From: Luteolibacter luteus
GTDB taxonomy: Bacteria; Verrucomicrobiota; Verrucomicrobiia; Verrucomicrobiales; Akkermansiaceae
Reading direction: 5' to 3'
Length of the DNA: 64,000 nucleotides
Assembly: GCF_012913485.1 (NCBI RefSeq)
Contig: NZ_CP051774.1
Coordinates: 3,534,001 to 3,598,000, forward strand
The notes below the pieces were generated by a model. That model made no database searches, was not told where the DNA came from, and saw only the letters and a program-made list of their open reading frames with translations. The translations under genes and the position numbers were made by a program. Shown here one piece after another: positions 1 to 9,710 of the stretch. How positions within the stretch are numbered: the first letter of the stretch is position 1; every line of letters starts with the position of its first letter.

Positions 1-2083
1 CGACTTCGACGCCATTGATCCACGCCCTGAAGCCGTCGTCGAAGTTGATGTCCATCCGCATTCCCGCCAGAGCTTGGGAAGATCCCTGAAACGGGATCCT
101 GACCAAGCAGGTGGATTGCTCGGAGAAAACGCCCGTGTAGTCGTTCGCCATCGGCTTCGTCTCACCGGCACCGATGTTGGAAGACTCATTCGAGCCAGCG
201 GGTGCGTACGCGTTGGTGAGATCGACGCTCGCGTAGTCGATCGTCACATCTTGGGAAGAGGAAGCATCGTAGGATCCCCACACCAGCCAGTTTTGACGGC
301 TTGCATCGCTGAATCTTCCGCCGGTGAGAGAGGTGATCTGCACGCCATCCCTCCATACGAAAAATCGCCGGGTAGGAGCATGGTAAGCGAACCGGAAGAC
401 GTGGAAGTCATCGGAGTTGGACTCGCTGGAAAGGGTGAAACCTTGGTCGTAGGGCTGCCCGTACCTCACTTTGTCAGACTGGATGAAGATCGTGCCATAA
501 CCTCCGCCGGCACCCCGGGTTCCACCCTTGATCACAAAGCCGCGATTCGTGCCGCTCTGGGTGCCATTGATCCGGAGCCGGGTCTCGAAGGTCCAGGACA
601 CGTCGTCGCTCTGGGTCCATGCGAAAGGTGAGCCCATCAGCCCCGTTCCCGTAGCTTGATAAGTACCGTCTCCTTGCGCCGTCCAAGTTCCCTTGCCGTA
701 GGAATAGAGTCCCCAAATGCCGCTGGGCGCCTGGCTGCAGTTCCACCGTTTTGTGAATTGGTCTTCTGCTTTTGTTGCCAGCTCATATCCGGTTCCTCCC
801 GTGCCGCTATCCCATGAGCCGGAGTAGGAGGGCTGCTGCCAATTTTCGGGCGGGGTGCTCGTAACCAACCGGGAGTGAGGAGAAGAAGTGCCCACCGCCT
901 CGGTGGTTTGCGGATCTTGAAGGCCAAAGGAGCCCGAAGCGGTCCAATCCCTCCAACCGGCGGATTGGACCATCAGGCCGTCCCGCCCTACCAGACGGAG
1001 TTGGCCGCTTTCATAGTCCACTCCGAAATTGGTGTGCAGGGTTCGGGTAGGGTCCTTCCGGTTGTGTCCGGAGAGAAAGATCAACCGTCTCTCCTTCGGC
1101 CACAGGACGGTCGAGTTTTCAAACTCATACCTTGGCGTCCCGGCTCCCGTATCCAGTGACAGCCCATCGAGGCAAAGGCCGCCTTCATAGGGATTGTAGA
1201 TCTCAACCCAGGGACGTTTGGTTCCGGTGTCGTCGTTCGGGCTCCCAGCACCTGGCAAGGGGACGATCTCGGTGAGCTTGGGAAGCATGCTCTTCGCGCG
1301 CGTTTCCCAAGCACGGCAATAAATGATTTCCGCCAGCCGCTTGAGACCGGGCTCCACGAAATGCAAACCTTCGCCGCCCCACTCAGGGTGCGTTGCCAAC
1401 TGCGAGTATGCATCGATGGTGCCAAAGCCGGCGCTTGGCGCGAATTGATCCATCCTGTTCTGGATGGCAGGACGGTTGGCGGCGATGCCGTTGTCGTCCT
1501 CGGTAAAGACCGTGACATTCGGAAACACGTTGCCCGGGAAAGCGGGAACCCCGCGAGGTCCACGGAAATCCGGCGACAAGCGGTTCCAGATCCAGATGGA
1601 AGGGTTCTTTCCCGAGCTTCTCCAAGCTGCCGCCAATTCCCGGTAACCTTGTTCGAACTTCACGGGATCGCTGAAGGCGGGAAGACAATCATTGATTCCG
1701 AGTCCGGAAATCACCACATCCGGTTTCCACTTCAGAATGCCCACCTGCTCGCCGCTGTTGAGGTAAGCCCGGTATTCTTCGCCCGGATATCGCCCGGCGC
1801 TGGCTCCATTGAAGCCGTAGTTGCGAAGGGAAAAGCCAGGTCCTAACAGCCGCTCCAATTGGAAAGGGTAGCTTCGGCGCAGGAGCGGATAATCAGCCCA
1901 GTATCCCCAAGTCATGCTTCCTCCGACGCATACCACTTTTTGGGGCACGGGATCGGGAGACACCACAGGATCTCCCATCGCCGTTCCTAGGGCGACTAGA
2001 GAAAGAATGGCAAGCGTGGCCGGGTTGCTACCTGATTTCGGATTGGGTTTTGAAACGAGTAACACCGATAAAAAACCAATCAC
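1..2083 (-). CDS. Secreted SGNH hydrolase with lamin-tail domain (3' end outside window)
   Basis: The reading frame stays open from about 2140 to base 1, so the C-terminus lies beyond the window. Translation shows a hydrophobic secretion signal (ATLAILSLVALGTA) followed by SGNH blocks: GGSMTWG (block I), GFNGAS (block II), GLGINDC (block III, with the Asn) and EGLHF (block V His). Next comes a stretch typical of lamin-tail domains (PWVEIYNPYEGG, then IFLSGHN) and a concanavalin/laminin-G-like region (WTFETRLRING, then FRFAYHAPTRRFFVWRDG). This predicts an exported esterase or deacetylase of the GDSL/SGNH fold. Oddities are Gly instead of Asp in GDS of block I and Glu instead of Asp in block V. 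No ATG precedes the signal; GTG at 2083 or 2065 are the candidate starts, so the 5' end is uncertain. It is transcribed divergently from the acyltransferase at 2351. Confidence 0.75.
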   Translation of the reverse strand, partial: MIGFLSVLLVSKPNPKSGSNPATLAILSLVALGTAMGDPVVSPDPVPQKVVCVGGSMTWGYWADYPLLRRSYPFQLERLLGPGFSLRNYGFNGASAGRYPGEEYRAYLNSGEQVGILKWKPDVVISGLGINDCLPAFSDPVKFEQGYRELAAAWRSSGKNPSIWIWNRLSPDFRGPRGVPAFPGNVFPNVTVFTEDDNGIAANRPAIQNRMDQFAPSAGFGTIDAYSQLATHPEWGGEGLHFVEPGLKRLAEIIYCRAWETRAKSMLPKLTEIVPLPGAGSPNDDTGTKRPWVEIYNPYEGGLCLDGLSLDTGAGTPRYEFENSTVLWPKERRLIFLSGHNRKDPTRTLHTNFGVDYESGQLRLVGRDGLMVQSAGWRDWTASGSFGLQDPQTTEAVGTSSPHSRLVTSTPPENWQQPSYSGSWDSGTGGTGYELATKAEDQFTKRWNCSQAPSGIWGLYSYGKGTWTAQGDGTYQATGTGLMGSPFAWTQSDDVSWTFETRLRINGTQSGTNRGFVIKGGTRGAGGGYGTIFIQSDKVRYGQPYDQGFTLSSESNSDDFHVFRFAYHAPTRRFFVWRDGVQITSLTGGRFSDASRQNWLVWGSYDASSSQDVTIDYASVDLTNAYAPAGSNESSNIGAGETKPMANDYTGVFSEQSTCLVRIPFQGSSQALAGMRMDINFDDGFRAWINGVEV

Positions 2084-2314
2084 ATTGTATTCACGGCGGC
2101 AAGTGACGACTCTGTGCCGCACTTTCAGGGCGCGATCTTGAGCAGGCGAATTTCAGAGTGTTCTAACGATCTGTTAGAGGCGCTGGATCCCTTTAGCTGC
2201 GGGCTTTTTCGAGCCTTTTCGGAAGCCGGTCGCTAGTCAGCTTCTCCTGATTTTTCGCAGTCGCCATCCGTTGATACACGTAGGAGCCTCCCCGTCTGTT
2301 TTGGCCTTTCCTCC

Positions 2315-2330
2315 GCCTTCCCCGGAAGGC
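2315..2330. promoter_or_regulatory. 16-bp perfect palindrome in leader of acyltransferase operon
   Basis: GCCTTCCCCGGAAGGC is a perfect inverted repeat with 7-bp arms and a 2-bp centre. It lies about 20 bases before the ATG at 2351, in the divergent spacer between the SGNH hydrolase and the exopolysaccharide locus. It could be an operator or a small leader hairpin. The rest of the 2084-2350 spacer shows no gene. Confidence 0.3.
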
Positions 2331-2350
2331 AGATAGTCTCCCGCCCGCCG

Positions 2351-3823
2351 ATGCTGTTCAATTCTTGGGAATTTGCCGCCCTTTTAGCGGTCACCTTTTT
2401 TCTGTACTACGCCCCTTGGTCAAGGGGACGTCACGGAAAGGCGTGGCAGGTCACCTTGGCCTTGGCGGCCAGCGTTGTTTTCTACGGTTGGGAAGACCCC
2501 CGGCTCATTGTCCTTCTGGCGATTTCCTGCGTGGGAAACAGCATCGCCACCGCTCGCATCATCTTGCACAAGGTGGCAGGGGATGAGGTGCGCGTGAAGT
2601 ACTGGACCCGCTTGGCGGTGATCCTGAATTTAGCCCTGCTGGCCGTCTTCAAGTACGCCCCGTTCGTGGTCGGGATGGTTCCATTCCTGCCGGCTTCCTG
2701 GGTCGAGGCCGTGAAAGGCATTCCCCTGCCGATCGGCATCTCCTTCTACACCTTCCACGGCATCAGCATGATTGTAGACGTCGCCCGCGGCGAGGTGACT
2801 CGGGAAAGCGATGCGCTCCTTTCAAAGGGAGGGCGCTTTACCAAAGGGGTGCGGGACATCGGCTTCTATCTGCTGTTCTTTCCGCAGCTCGTCGCCGGAC
2901 CCATCGTCAAAGCGAAGCAATTCTGGCCGCAGATTGCGGCAAAGCGGATCGAGGACATCCCTTGGATGTTCGTCATCCGCATGCTGATTCTTGGCTATTT
3001 CCTGAAGGTCTTCGTGGCGGACAACCTCTCCGAACAGACCGCCATGTTGACCATCGGTGCCACGGAGATTTCGACCGCCGGTCCGCTCTTCCTTGTCCCG
3101 CTGATCTATGGCTACGGCCTGCAGATCTTCGCGGATTTTGGGGGCTACTCGCTCATCGCCATCGGGCTGGCTGCCCTGTTTGGATACACCTTTCCGGAGA
3201 ACTTCAATTTCCCTTACCTCTCCACCAGCATCACCGAGTTCTGGCGGCGTTGGCACATGTCGCTTTCCGCGTGGCTCCGGGACTACCTTTACATCCCGCT
3301 CGGTGGTAACCGGAACGGGGAGGGGAGGACCTACGTGAATCTCTTCCTCGTGATGTTCCTCGGCGGCCTCTGGCATGGCGCCGAGTGGAAATTCGCCCTC
3401 TGGGGCACCCTTCACGGCGTTCTGCTTGCGCTGGAGCGCTTCTTTACCCGGCGCCGGGGCAAGCTCGTGGAGAATCCCGGCCGCTCGCCCGTCCGGGCGG
3501 TCCTCGGCTGGTTCTACACCTTCCACGCCGTCACCCTCCTGTGGCTCACCTTCCTGATGCCGGACATGGCGCACATCCGTGCCTTCTTCCAGGGCCTTAC
3601 CTGCGGCCACTACATCATGTCCGGCCCGCCCATCTTCTCGCTGCTCTTTTATGGCACTGCCGTCATTCTTTATCACGTGTGGGGCTGGGCCAAGGAGCAT
3701 AAGTCCGGCCTCCTCGCGAAGCTGCACAGCCCGGTTGCCGAAGCCTGCGTGCACGCCGTGATGCTGTTCTTGTTGATCACCAATCCTGGAGCACCCCGTG
3801 GATTCATCTACTTCCAGTTCTAG
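2351..3823 (+). CDS. MBOAT-family O-acyltransferase (AlgI-like)
   Basis: This 490-residue polytopic protein matches the membrane-bound O-acyltransferase family that moves acyl (usually acetyl) groups across the membrane onto extracellular polysaccharides. Hallmarks are the segment TEFWRRWHMSLSAWLRDYLY (about 295-315) and the catalytic histidine motif GGLWHGAEW (His342) followed by WGTLHG. Its length is normal for AlgI/DltB-like enzymes. The next gene overlaps its 3' end by 26 bases and encodes an SGNH protein, the usual AlgJ/AlgX-type partner. Together they probably O-acetylate the polymer made by this locus. The substrate is inferred from context. Confidence 0.88.
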   Translation: MLFNSWEFAALLAVTFFLYYAPWSRGRHGKAWQVTLALAASVVFYGWEDPRLIVLLAISCVGNSIATARIILHKVAGDEVRVKYWTRLAVILNLALLAVFKYAPFVVGMVPFLPASWVEAVKGIPLPIGISFYTFHGISMIVDVARGEVTRESDALLSKGGRFTKGVRDIGFYLLFFPQLVAGPIVKAKQFWPQIAAKRIEDIPWMFVIRMLILGYFLKVFVADNLSEQTAMLTIGATEISTAGPLFLVPLIYGYGLQIFADFGGYSLIAIGLAALFGYTFPENFNFPYLSTSITEFWRRWHMSLSAWLRDYLYIPLGGNRNGEGRTYVNLFLVMFLGGLWHGAEWKFALWGTLHGVLLALERFFTRRRGKLVENPGRSPVRAVLGWFYTFHAVTLLWLTFLMPDMAHIRAFFQGLTCGHYIMSGPPIFSLLFYGTAVILYHVWGWAKEHKSGLLAKLHSPVAEACVHAVMLFLLITNPGAPRGFIYFQF

Positions 3824-4673
3824 ACCTCGCTTCCTCTACGTCGTCTGCCTGATCGCCGCCTTGGCGGCCTGCTTCGGCATCCAGTCGCTGCTGATCCAGC
3901 GGACCGGCGGACGTACGACGAAAAGCGAGTCGAATTACTTCTCCTCGATTGCCCGCTTGCAGAGCGGCATCCGGGGCGAACCGCAGGTGATGTTCCTCGG
4001 TTCCTCGATTACCGGTCGCCTGCCCGATCGCACCCGCGGCTTCGATGGCGTCGCAAATCTCGGCTGCGATGGTGGAAGTGCCATGGAGACCCTGCGCGCC
4101 ATGGATGCCGGGACCATTCCCCGCGCTCCTTATCTGATTGTGGAAGGGAATACCCTCTACCGTGCCGTGAACGCCAAGGAAACCGACGTCGCCAAGGCGA
4201 TGCACAAGCGCTGGTTCCGTACCGGTGTCACCGTTCCTAATCTCAGCGCCTCCTCCCGCCCCTCCGCGATGGCATACACCCTCCTGATGGAACGGAAAAT
4301 GGGAGCCAGCGGCAGGCCCGACGTCGCGCCCTTCGAGGTGACCACACATCCGACCCTAAGTCCGGCTCCGCAGGAGACGAACAAGGAGGAGGACGCGCTC
4401 TTGGAGGAAGCCGCCGGAATTCTGCGGAAGCTTGAGGCCGCTGGATCGAAGATCACCATCGTCATGTTCCCTCCGGGAGCCGAGCCCTCTTCGCCGAACC
4501 GCCGCCTGCCGGAAGAGCTGGCACGCCGCGCCGGCCTGCCATTCTGGGATCTTGCGAATGCCATCCCGCCCGGCATGGTAAAGTTCACGGACGGCGTCCA
4601 CATGGATCCTGCCAGCGCGACGGCCGCGGTGCGCACGATTTTTAAAGCCACAGGCTATCCATCCGGTCCATAA
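3798..4673 (+). CDS. Membrane-anchored SGNH-fold partner of the MBOAT acyltransferase
   Basis: A 291-residue protein beginning at GTG, with GGAG upstream inside the acyltransferase gene; the overlap suggests translational coupling. A single hydrophobic segment (about 12-32) is a signal anchor. The SGNH signature is present: FLGSSITG (Ser70 as likely nucleophile) and C-terminal DGVHMDP (Asp265, His268). In alginate and related systems, AlgJ/AlgX-type SGNH proteins receive the acyl group from the MBOAT protein and place it on the glycan outside the membrane. That role fits here by position and motif, although overall similarity to AlgJ was not tested. Confidence 0.7.
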   Translation: MDSSTSSSRPRFLYVVCLIAALAACFGIQSLLIQRTGGRTTKSESNYFSSIARLQSGIRGEPQVMFLGSSITGRLPDRTRGFDGVANLGCDGGSAMETLRAMDAGTIPRAPYLIVEGNTLYRAVNAKETDVAKAMHKRWFRTGVTVPNLSASSRPSAMAYTLLMERKMGASGRPDVAPFEVTTHPTLSPAPQETNKEEDALLEEAAGILRKLEAAGSKITIVMFPPGAEPSSPNRRLPEELARRAGLPFWDLANAIPPGMVKFTDGVHMDPASATAAVRTIFKATGYPSGP

Positions 4674-4712
4674 TCCTCCTAACATCGCTGTGGCACAGGT
4701 CCCCGTTTCTGA

Positions 4713-5912
4713 ATGAACCCCCCGTCCTTCAAAGTTCTCCAGGTATTCAACCAATACCTGGAAGCCGGTGGCGAGGAGGTGTGGGTGAACCAGCTTCCGG
4801 CCTTCGCAGAGGAGGCGCTGGAAGTCAGGGATCTGAGGTTCCACAGCGGAACGTGGAAAGGCAGTGGCGCTCCCTCGCGCTTCAGCCAGGCCATCAAGGT
4901 CTGGAACAATCCCGAATCCCGGGAACGCTTGCGGAAAGTTGTGGCAGAGACCAGCCCCCAGGTCCTCCTATTCCACAATCTGCTGCCCGTCGGCTCGCTC
5001 GGCCTCTACGATGAGGCGACCCAGCTTGGCCTGCCCGTAGTCCAATACATCCATAATTTCCGCCCCTTCAGCCCCTCGGGAACCATGTGGGTCCGGGGGA
5101 GGGTTCACGATGGCGCCTTGCATGGGAATCCTTGGCCGGAGGTGTTCGGTCGCGCGTGGGAGCGCTCCTTCATGCGCACCTTTCTGGTAGCTACCTACCA
5201 GTCGAAGCTCGTTGGCTCGGGAACCCTCGACGTCGTGAAGCGCTGGCTCGCGGTCTCGAACTTCATGCGCGATAAATTCATCTCCGCAGGAATTCCTCCG
5301 GAGCGGGTGGTCACGCTGCGCCATTGTTGGAGACCGCGCGCTGAACACAACGCCTCGCCAATGGCCGGGCATTATCTGTTCTTGGGCCGGCTCGTGCCGG
5401 AAAAGGGTCTCTACACCATGCTGGAGGCGTGGCGGATCTTGGAAAAGAGGCTGGGGAACGCCTGCCCGCGTCTTGTCATCGCCGGTACGGGGCCCGACGA
5501 AGCGAAGGTTCACGCATTGACGACCCGCATGAAGAAGGTGGTCTGTGTGGGGTTCGTCTCGGGCAAGCAGAAGGATAGCCTCATCTATGGCTGCCGTGCC
5601 CTGATCGCGCCTTCGATCTGGTGGGAACCTCTCGGACTCATCGTGTATGAGGCCTTCGATTTCATGCGCCCCGTTCTCGCAGCAGCCTCTGGCGGACTCA
5701 CGGAGACAGTGACGGAGGGTGTCACCGGATTCCTCCACCCTCCGGGTGACGCAGCCCGGCTCGCGGATGATGTCGAGCGCATGGAGGAGCTTGGCATGGA
5801 AGGCCGCACCGCCATGGGCAGGGCTGGCCGCGAGTGGCTTCTTCAAAACGCATCCCAATCACAGTGGCTCGCGGAATTCTCCCGGATTCTTCGGGATGCG
5901 GCTGAACAATAA
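4713..5912 (+). CDS. Glycosyltransferase family 4
   Basis: A 399-residue GT-B glycosyltransferase. The N-terminal domain starts [15 protein letters not shown], where the glycine loop contacts the donor. The C-terminal donor-binding domain shows [23 protein letters not shown] and the E-x7-E type motif in [11 protein letters not shown]. It transfers a sugar from a nucleotide donor during assembly of the lipid-linked repeat unit at the cytoplasmic face. It starts 39 bases after the SGNH gene and is followed within 15 bases by an acyltransferase, so it is probably in one transcription unit. Donor and acceptor cannot be read from sequence. Confidence 0.85.
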   Translation: MNPPSFKVLQVFNQYLEAGGEEVWVNQLPAFAEEALEVRDLRFHSGTWKGSGAPSRFSQAIKVWNNPESRERLRKVVAETSPQVLLFHNLLPVGSLGLYDEATQLGLPVVQYIHNFRPFSPSGTMWVRGRVHDGALHGNPWPEVFGRAWERSFMRTFLVATYQSKLVGSGTLDVVKRWLAVSNFMRDKFISAGIPPERVVTLRHCWRPRAEHNASPMAGHYLFLGRLVPEKGLYTMLEAWRILEKRLGNACPRLVIAGTGPDEAKVHALTTRMKKVVCVGFVSGKQKDSLIYGCRALIAPSIWWEPLGLIVYEAFDFMRPVLAAASGGLTETVTEGVTGFLHPPGDAARLADDVERMEELGMEGRTAMGRAGREWLLQNASQSQWLAEFSRILRDAAEQ

Positions 5913-5926
5913 CGGTGTTTCCGGCG

Positions 5927-6517
5927 ATGAAAGATTTCTATGATCGTATTCTTCGGTCCCTGAAGCGTCTCCGGGATTGGTACCTCGTTCGCGTGGTCTG
6001 GAGAAAGCATGCGATCGGACGCGGCTTTCATGCGGGCCGTCGTGTGGTGATGTGGGCGCCGAACCGCATTGTCATCGGTGAGAATTGCTACATCGGCCGC
6101 TACAGCCAGATCGAGTGTGATGCCGAGATCGGGCACAATGTGATCATGGCGAACATGGTCGCCTTCGTGGGACGCTATGATCACCACTTCCAGCACGTGG
6201 GAACTCCCACGCGCCTCGCCCAGCAAATCCGTGATCCGGACTACGATTGGAAGGGAACCGACTTGAAAGTAGTGGTCGGGGACGATGTGTGGATCGGCTA
6301 CGGGGCAATCATCCTCAGCGGCATTGTCCTTGGGGAAGGCTGCGTTGTCGCCTCTGGCGCCGTCGTGACCAAGGATGTTGAACCTTACGTCGTCGTCGGT
6401 GGAAATCCCGCGAAGCCCATATGTGATCGATTCGAGGATCCCTACGAGCTTGAGCTCCATCGGATGGCCATTGCGGCTCGCCGGAAGGCGGCGACAGCAC
6501 GGGATGCCAAGTCCTGA
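5927..6517 (+). CDS. Hexapeptide-repeat (LbH) acyltransferase
   Basis: About 196 residues with imperfect left-handed beta-helix hexads ([57 protein letters not shown]) ending in [10 protein letters not shown]. This is the WbbJ/CatB/NodL-type acetyltransferase pattern. The likely job is O- or N-acetylation of a nucleotide sugar or of the growing repeat unit in the cytoplasm. ATG at 5927 is preferred; an in-frame GTG at 5915 would add four residues. It is packed closely behind the GT4 gene. Confidence 0.8.
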   Translation: MKDFYDRILRSLKRLRDWYLVRVVWRKHAIGRGFHAGRRVVMWAPNRIVIGENCYIGRYSQIECDAEIGHNVIMANMVAFVGRYDHHFQHVGTPTRLAQQIRDPDYDWKGTDLKVVVGDDVWIGYGAIILSGIVLGEGCVVASGAVVTKDVEPYVVVGGNPAKPICDRFEDPYELELHRMAIAARRKAATARDAKS

Positions 6518-6636
6518 ATCCACGGACCCGCGCGTATGTTCTCGATCGTGATCAATTCCTTCGAACCCTCACGGCCCGCTCGTTTCCGGTCCTGGCGCTT
6601 GCCGAAGTCCGCTGCTCTTCCGCTTGCTTTCCCGGC

Positions 6637-7896
6637 ATGAGAGTCTTGCTGTCAGCCTACTATTGTTCCCCCTACAAAGGAGGGGAATCCGCTGTCGGCT
6701 GGAACACGGCGATCGAGCTCGCGAAGCATCACGACGTCACGGTGATCTGCGGGGACCTCTCCCCGGCCTCTCCCACGGCCAAGGACATCGAGCGGTATTC
6801 CCGGGAGGTGGGGCTTCCTCCCCGCCTGCGGTTCAAGCACGTCCAAGCCGGGGCGCTGTCCCGCGCCATCCACGATCTCCATGCCCTGCCCGGACTTTGG
6901 TTTCTCTACTACAAATCTTACCAGCTATGGCAGCAGCAGGTCCTTGGAGTTGCCCGGGACCTTCACGCGGAGCTCCCCTTTGACGTCGTCCACCACGTGA
7001 CCGTCATCGGTTTCCGGGAGCCGGGATATCTTTGGAAGCTTGGCATTCCTTTCTTCTGGGGGCCTGTCTCAGGCTCACCCATGGTCCCCGCTTCTTTCAT
7101 CGGGGACTTCGGTCGGAAGGAACAGCTCCGCTGGCGGATCCGGAATTTCTTCAATCGCCGCCAGATGACGGGCGGCGGCAGGCCAGCGCAAGCAGCCCGC
7201 GCGGCGAGCAAGATCTGGGCGGTCTGCCGGGAGGATCGTGAGATGTTCCAGCGATGGGGTGTCAAAGCGGATCCCATGCTCGAGGTGGGCGCTCAAAGTG
7301 ACCTTCCAAAGGCGGGCATCAAGGAGCTTCGTGACGGGGAAATCCTCCGGATCTGCTGGAGCGGTCTTTTCCAAGGGATCAAGGCGCTCCCCGTCCTCCT
7401 GACCGCCTTGCAAGGCGTGAAGGGCAGGGTCGAACTCGAAGTATTGGGCGACGGGGTTGAAGGAGAACGTTGGAAAAATCTCGCCAGCTCGCTGGGGGTG
7501 GAAGCCTGTGTGAAATGGCGCGGGATGCTGCCGAGGAGCGAAGCTTTGGAAGTGATGGCCGGTTGTCATGTCCTTGTTCACACCTCGATCAAGGAAGCTA
7601 CTGCCAGCGTTTTGCTCGAAGCCTTGGAGCGCGGGCTGCCGGTCATCTGCCATGATGCGTGTGGCATGGGAACGGCCGTAACGGAAGGCTGCGGGATCAA
7701 GATTCCCCTCGTCGATTTTCAGACCAGCGTCTCGGGTGTCGAACAAGCTTTGGTTCGTCTTCTGGAGGATCCGGTTCTTCTCGCTGCCCTTTCAAAGGGA
7801 GCGATTCAAAGGGCGGAAGAACTCACGTGGAGATCCAAGGGCCTTGAAATTTCCATGGCCTATGAACACGCCTGCACCGCAAAGTTGAATCGATAA
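6637..7896 (+). CDS. Glycosyltransferase family 4
   Basis: A 419-residue GT-B enzyme. The N-terminus MRVLLSAYYCSPYKGGESAVGW carries the glycine-rich acceptor loop, while FDVVHHVTVIGFREP and FFWGPVSGS are typical of a GT4 subgroup in exopolysaccharide loci. The C-terminal half has ICWSGLFQGIKAL, LEVLGDGVE, and the donor site HTSIKEATASVLLEALERGLPV. It is separated from the acyltransferase by 119 bases without an obvious gene and followed 4 bases later by another GT4 gene, so the two are co-translated. Sugar specificity is unknown. Confidence 0.85.
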   Translation: MRVLLSAYYCSPYKGGESAVGWNTAIELAKHHDVTVICGDLSPASPTAKDIERYSREVGLPPRLRFKHVQAGALSRAIHDLHALPGLWFLYYKSYQLWQQQVLGVARDLHAELPFDVVHHVTVIGFREPGYLWKLGIPFFWGPVSGSPMVPASFIGDFGRKEQLRWRIRNFFNRRQMTGGGRPAQAARAASKIWAVCREDREMFQRWGVKADPMLEVGAQSDLPKAGIKELRDGEILRICWSGLFQGIKALPVLLTALQGVKGRVELEVLGDGVEGERWKNLASSLGVEACVKWRGMLPRSEALEVMAGCHVLVHTSIKEATASVLLEALERGLPVICHDACGMGTAVTEGCGIKIPLVDFQTSVSGVEQALVRLLEDPVLLAALSKGAIQRAEELTWRSKGLEISMAYEHACTAKLNR

Positions 7897-7900
7897 TTCC

Positions 7901-9025
7901 ATGGCTTCGCAGAAGAAGATTATCGTTCACGTCGGCGGATATGACCCCGACGCTTTGGACGGCGTATCCGCAACATTGGCCGGTCAGTGTGACGCCTTGC
8001 ATCGCATGGGCGTGGCGGTGGAGATCTGGGGTTTCGATCCGCGCGTGATGGATGTTACGGAAGGCAGGACCGGGAGCGGGATACCTCTCTTCCGCCTGCC
8101 CCGGTGCAAGCATCCTCTGGTGGCCGCCTTCATGATGCCTCCCGTCACCCGGCGGTGGATCGCCAGCCGTGCCGGAGACATCCACAGGCTGCACCTTCAT
8201 TCGGTCTTCATTCCGTCTAACAACCTGATCGCAGACTTGGGCCTGCCCTACGTTGTCACCCCGAATGGCGGCTGGGGCGAGAGGGTCTTGTCCGGACGAA
8301 ATCGTTTGCTGAAACGCCTATGGGTGATGCTGCGGGAGAAAAAACTGTGGTCCCGGGCCCAGGCCATCCAAGCCGTCAGCGAAGCCGAGGAGAAAGAACT
8401 CTCGCACCTGCCCGCCATGGGAAAGGTCACCTACATCTCGAATGGGGTGAAAATCCCTCCGCTTGATCAGATTAAAGGGGGGCGCTCGGTGTGGCTTTTT
8501 CTCGGACGCCTCGCGATCGAGCACAAGGGCTTGGACCGGCTGATCACTTCCTATGCCCGCTGCCGGCAGCGGGCTGGCTCGCTCCCCGGGTTGGTGCTGG
8601 TCGGCCCGGACTTCCGCGATGGCAAGGCGGAACTCGAAAGACTGATTGCGGAGCATTCCTTGCAGGAGCACGTGGAAATCCGCGGGCCGGTCGTCGGCGG
8701 GGACAAGGACCGCCTCTTTGGGGAGGCATCGCTGTTCCTCCACACCTCGCGTTGGGAGGGGATGCCGCTGAGCATCCTTGAGGCAATGTCCCGCAGCCTT
8801 CCTTGTCTCCTTACCGAAGGAACCAACATGGTCCCGCTGATCCGGAAATTCGAATGCGGATTCCCGGCTGGGAATTCGGAGGATGAAATTGTCGAAGCCA
8901 TGCTCTTGGCCAAGGATGGAGATCTCAGCGCGCTGGGCCAGCGGGCCCGCCAGTGCATCGAAGACAATTTTTCCTGGGACAGCGTGGCGAAAAAACTGAC
9001 CACCTTGTACGGGTTGGAAGCATAG
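7901..9025 (+). CDS. Glycosyltransferase family 4
   Basis: A 374-residue GT-B enzyme. It opens KIIVHVGGYDPDALDGVSATL, then YVVTPNGGWGE, and in the C-terminal domain WLFLGRLAIEHKGLDRLI, LVGPDFRDGK and the donor-binding segment HTSRWEGMPLSILEAMSRSLP. It adds one sugar to the lipid-linked oligosaccharide. It starts 4 bases after the preceding GT4 and ends 13 bases before a methyltransferase, in a tight operon. Confidence 0.86.
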   Translation: MASQKKIIVHVGGYDPDALDGVSATLAGQCDALHRMGVAVEIWGFDPRVMDVTEGRTGSGIPLFRLPRCKHPLVAAFMMPPVTRRWIASRAGDIHRLHLHSVFIPSNNLIADLGLPYVVTPNGGWGERVLSGRNRLLKRLWVMLREKKLWSRAQAIQAVSEAEEKELSHLPAMGKVTYISNGVKIPPLDQIKGGRSVWLFLGRLAIEHKGLDRLITSYARCRQRAGSLPGLVLVGPDFRDGKAELERLIAEHSLQEHVEIRGPVVGGDKDRLFGEASLFLHTSRWEGMPLSILEAMSRSLPCLLTEGTNMVPLIRKFECGFPAGNSEDEIVEAMLLAKDGDLSALGQRARQCIEDNFSWDSVAKKLTTLYGLEA

Positions 9026-9038
9026 GCTCTTTTTAGAC

Positions 9039-9692
9039 ATGAAGCGGGTGATTCTTAGATTCGGAGAATGGCTGACCAGCGTCGGGGAACGAACTGGCAT
9101 CCGGGTGTTGGTGTACAATCCCATCATCTGGAGCCACTACCTGATTTCCGCCCGCCGTTGCGGCGCGGTCTTTTCAAAGGCGGTGCACGAGCAATTCCCG
9201 GGAATCCGCACTTCCCAGGATGTGGGCGCGGGTACGGGCGGATATGTTTTCAGGCTCAAGCAAAGCGGGGTCGATGCCACGGGGGTGGAATACTCGCCGA
9301 TGGGACGCTGGCTCGCCTCGCTTCAAGGGGTCGAATTGAAGGAATTCGACTGCGCGGCCCCAAATGCCCTATCGAACACGGGCAGCTTTGATCTCGTTTA
9401 TTCGATCGAGGTGGCGGAACACATTCCCGAGCAGCTTTCGAACAATTTCGTCGAGTGCATGATCGGCCGCTCCGATCTGGTTATCTTCTCCGCTGCCGTT
9501 CCCGGCCAAGGAGGTCACGGCCACATCAATGAGCAGGACCAAAGCTACTGGCGGGAGAAGTTCGAGGCGCGCGGCTATGCATACCGGCAGGAGGAGAGCC
9601 AGCGCTTCTCCTCCAGGCTGCAAGAGCTGGGATTCAGGGGATGGCTTCCCTACAACGTGCAAGTGTTCCGGCGTGATCCTGAGCGGGCCTAG
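9039..9692 (+). CDS. SAM-dependent class I methyltransferase
   Basis: A 217-residue protein with methyltransferase motif I DVGAGTGGYVF (about 64-74), an acidic residue after beta-2 (GVEYSPMG), and post-motif SFDLVYSIEVAEHIPE resembling Methyltransf_23/UbiG-like enzymes. PGQGGHGHINEQ near the active site is also seen in glycan methyltransferases of polysaccharide loci. Placed among glycosyltransferases, it probably caps or decorates the glycan with an O-methyl group, which can end chain growth. Function is inferred from motif and context. Confidence 0.78.
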   Translation: MKRVILRFGEWLTSVGERTGIRVLVYNPIIWSHYLISARRCGAVFSKAVHEQFPGIRTSQDVGAGTGGYVFRLKQSGVDATGVEYSPMGRWLASLQGVELKEFDCAAPNALSNTGSFDLVYSIEVAEHIPEQLSNNFVECMIGRSDLVIFSAAVPGQGGHGHINEQDQSYWREKFEARGYAYRQEESQRFSSRLQELGFRGWLPYNVQVFRRDPERA

Positions 9693-9710
9693 CAATCCTC
9701 GCGTTTGCAA

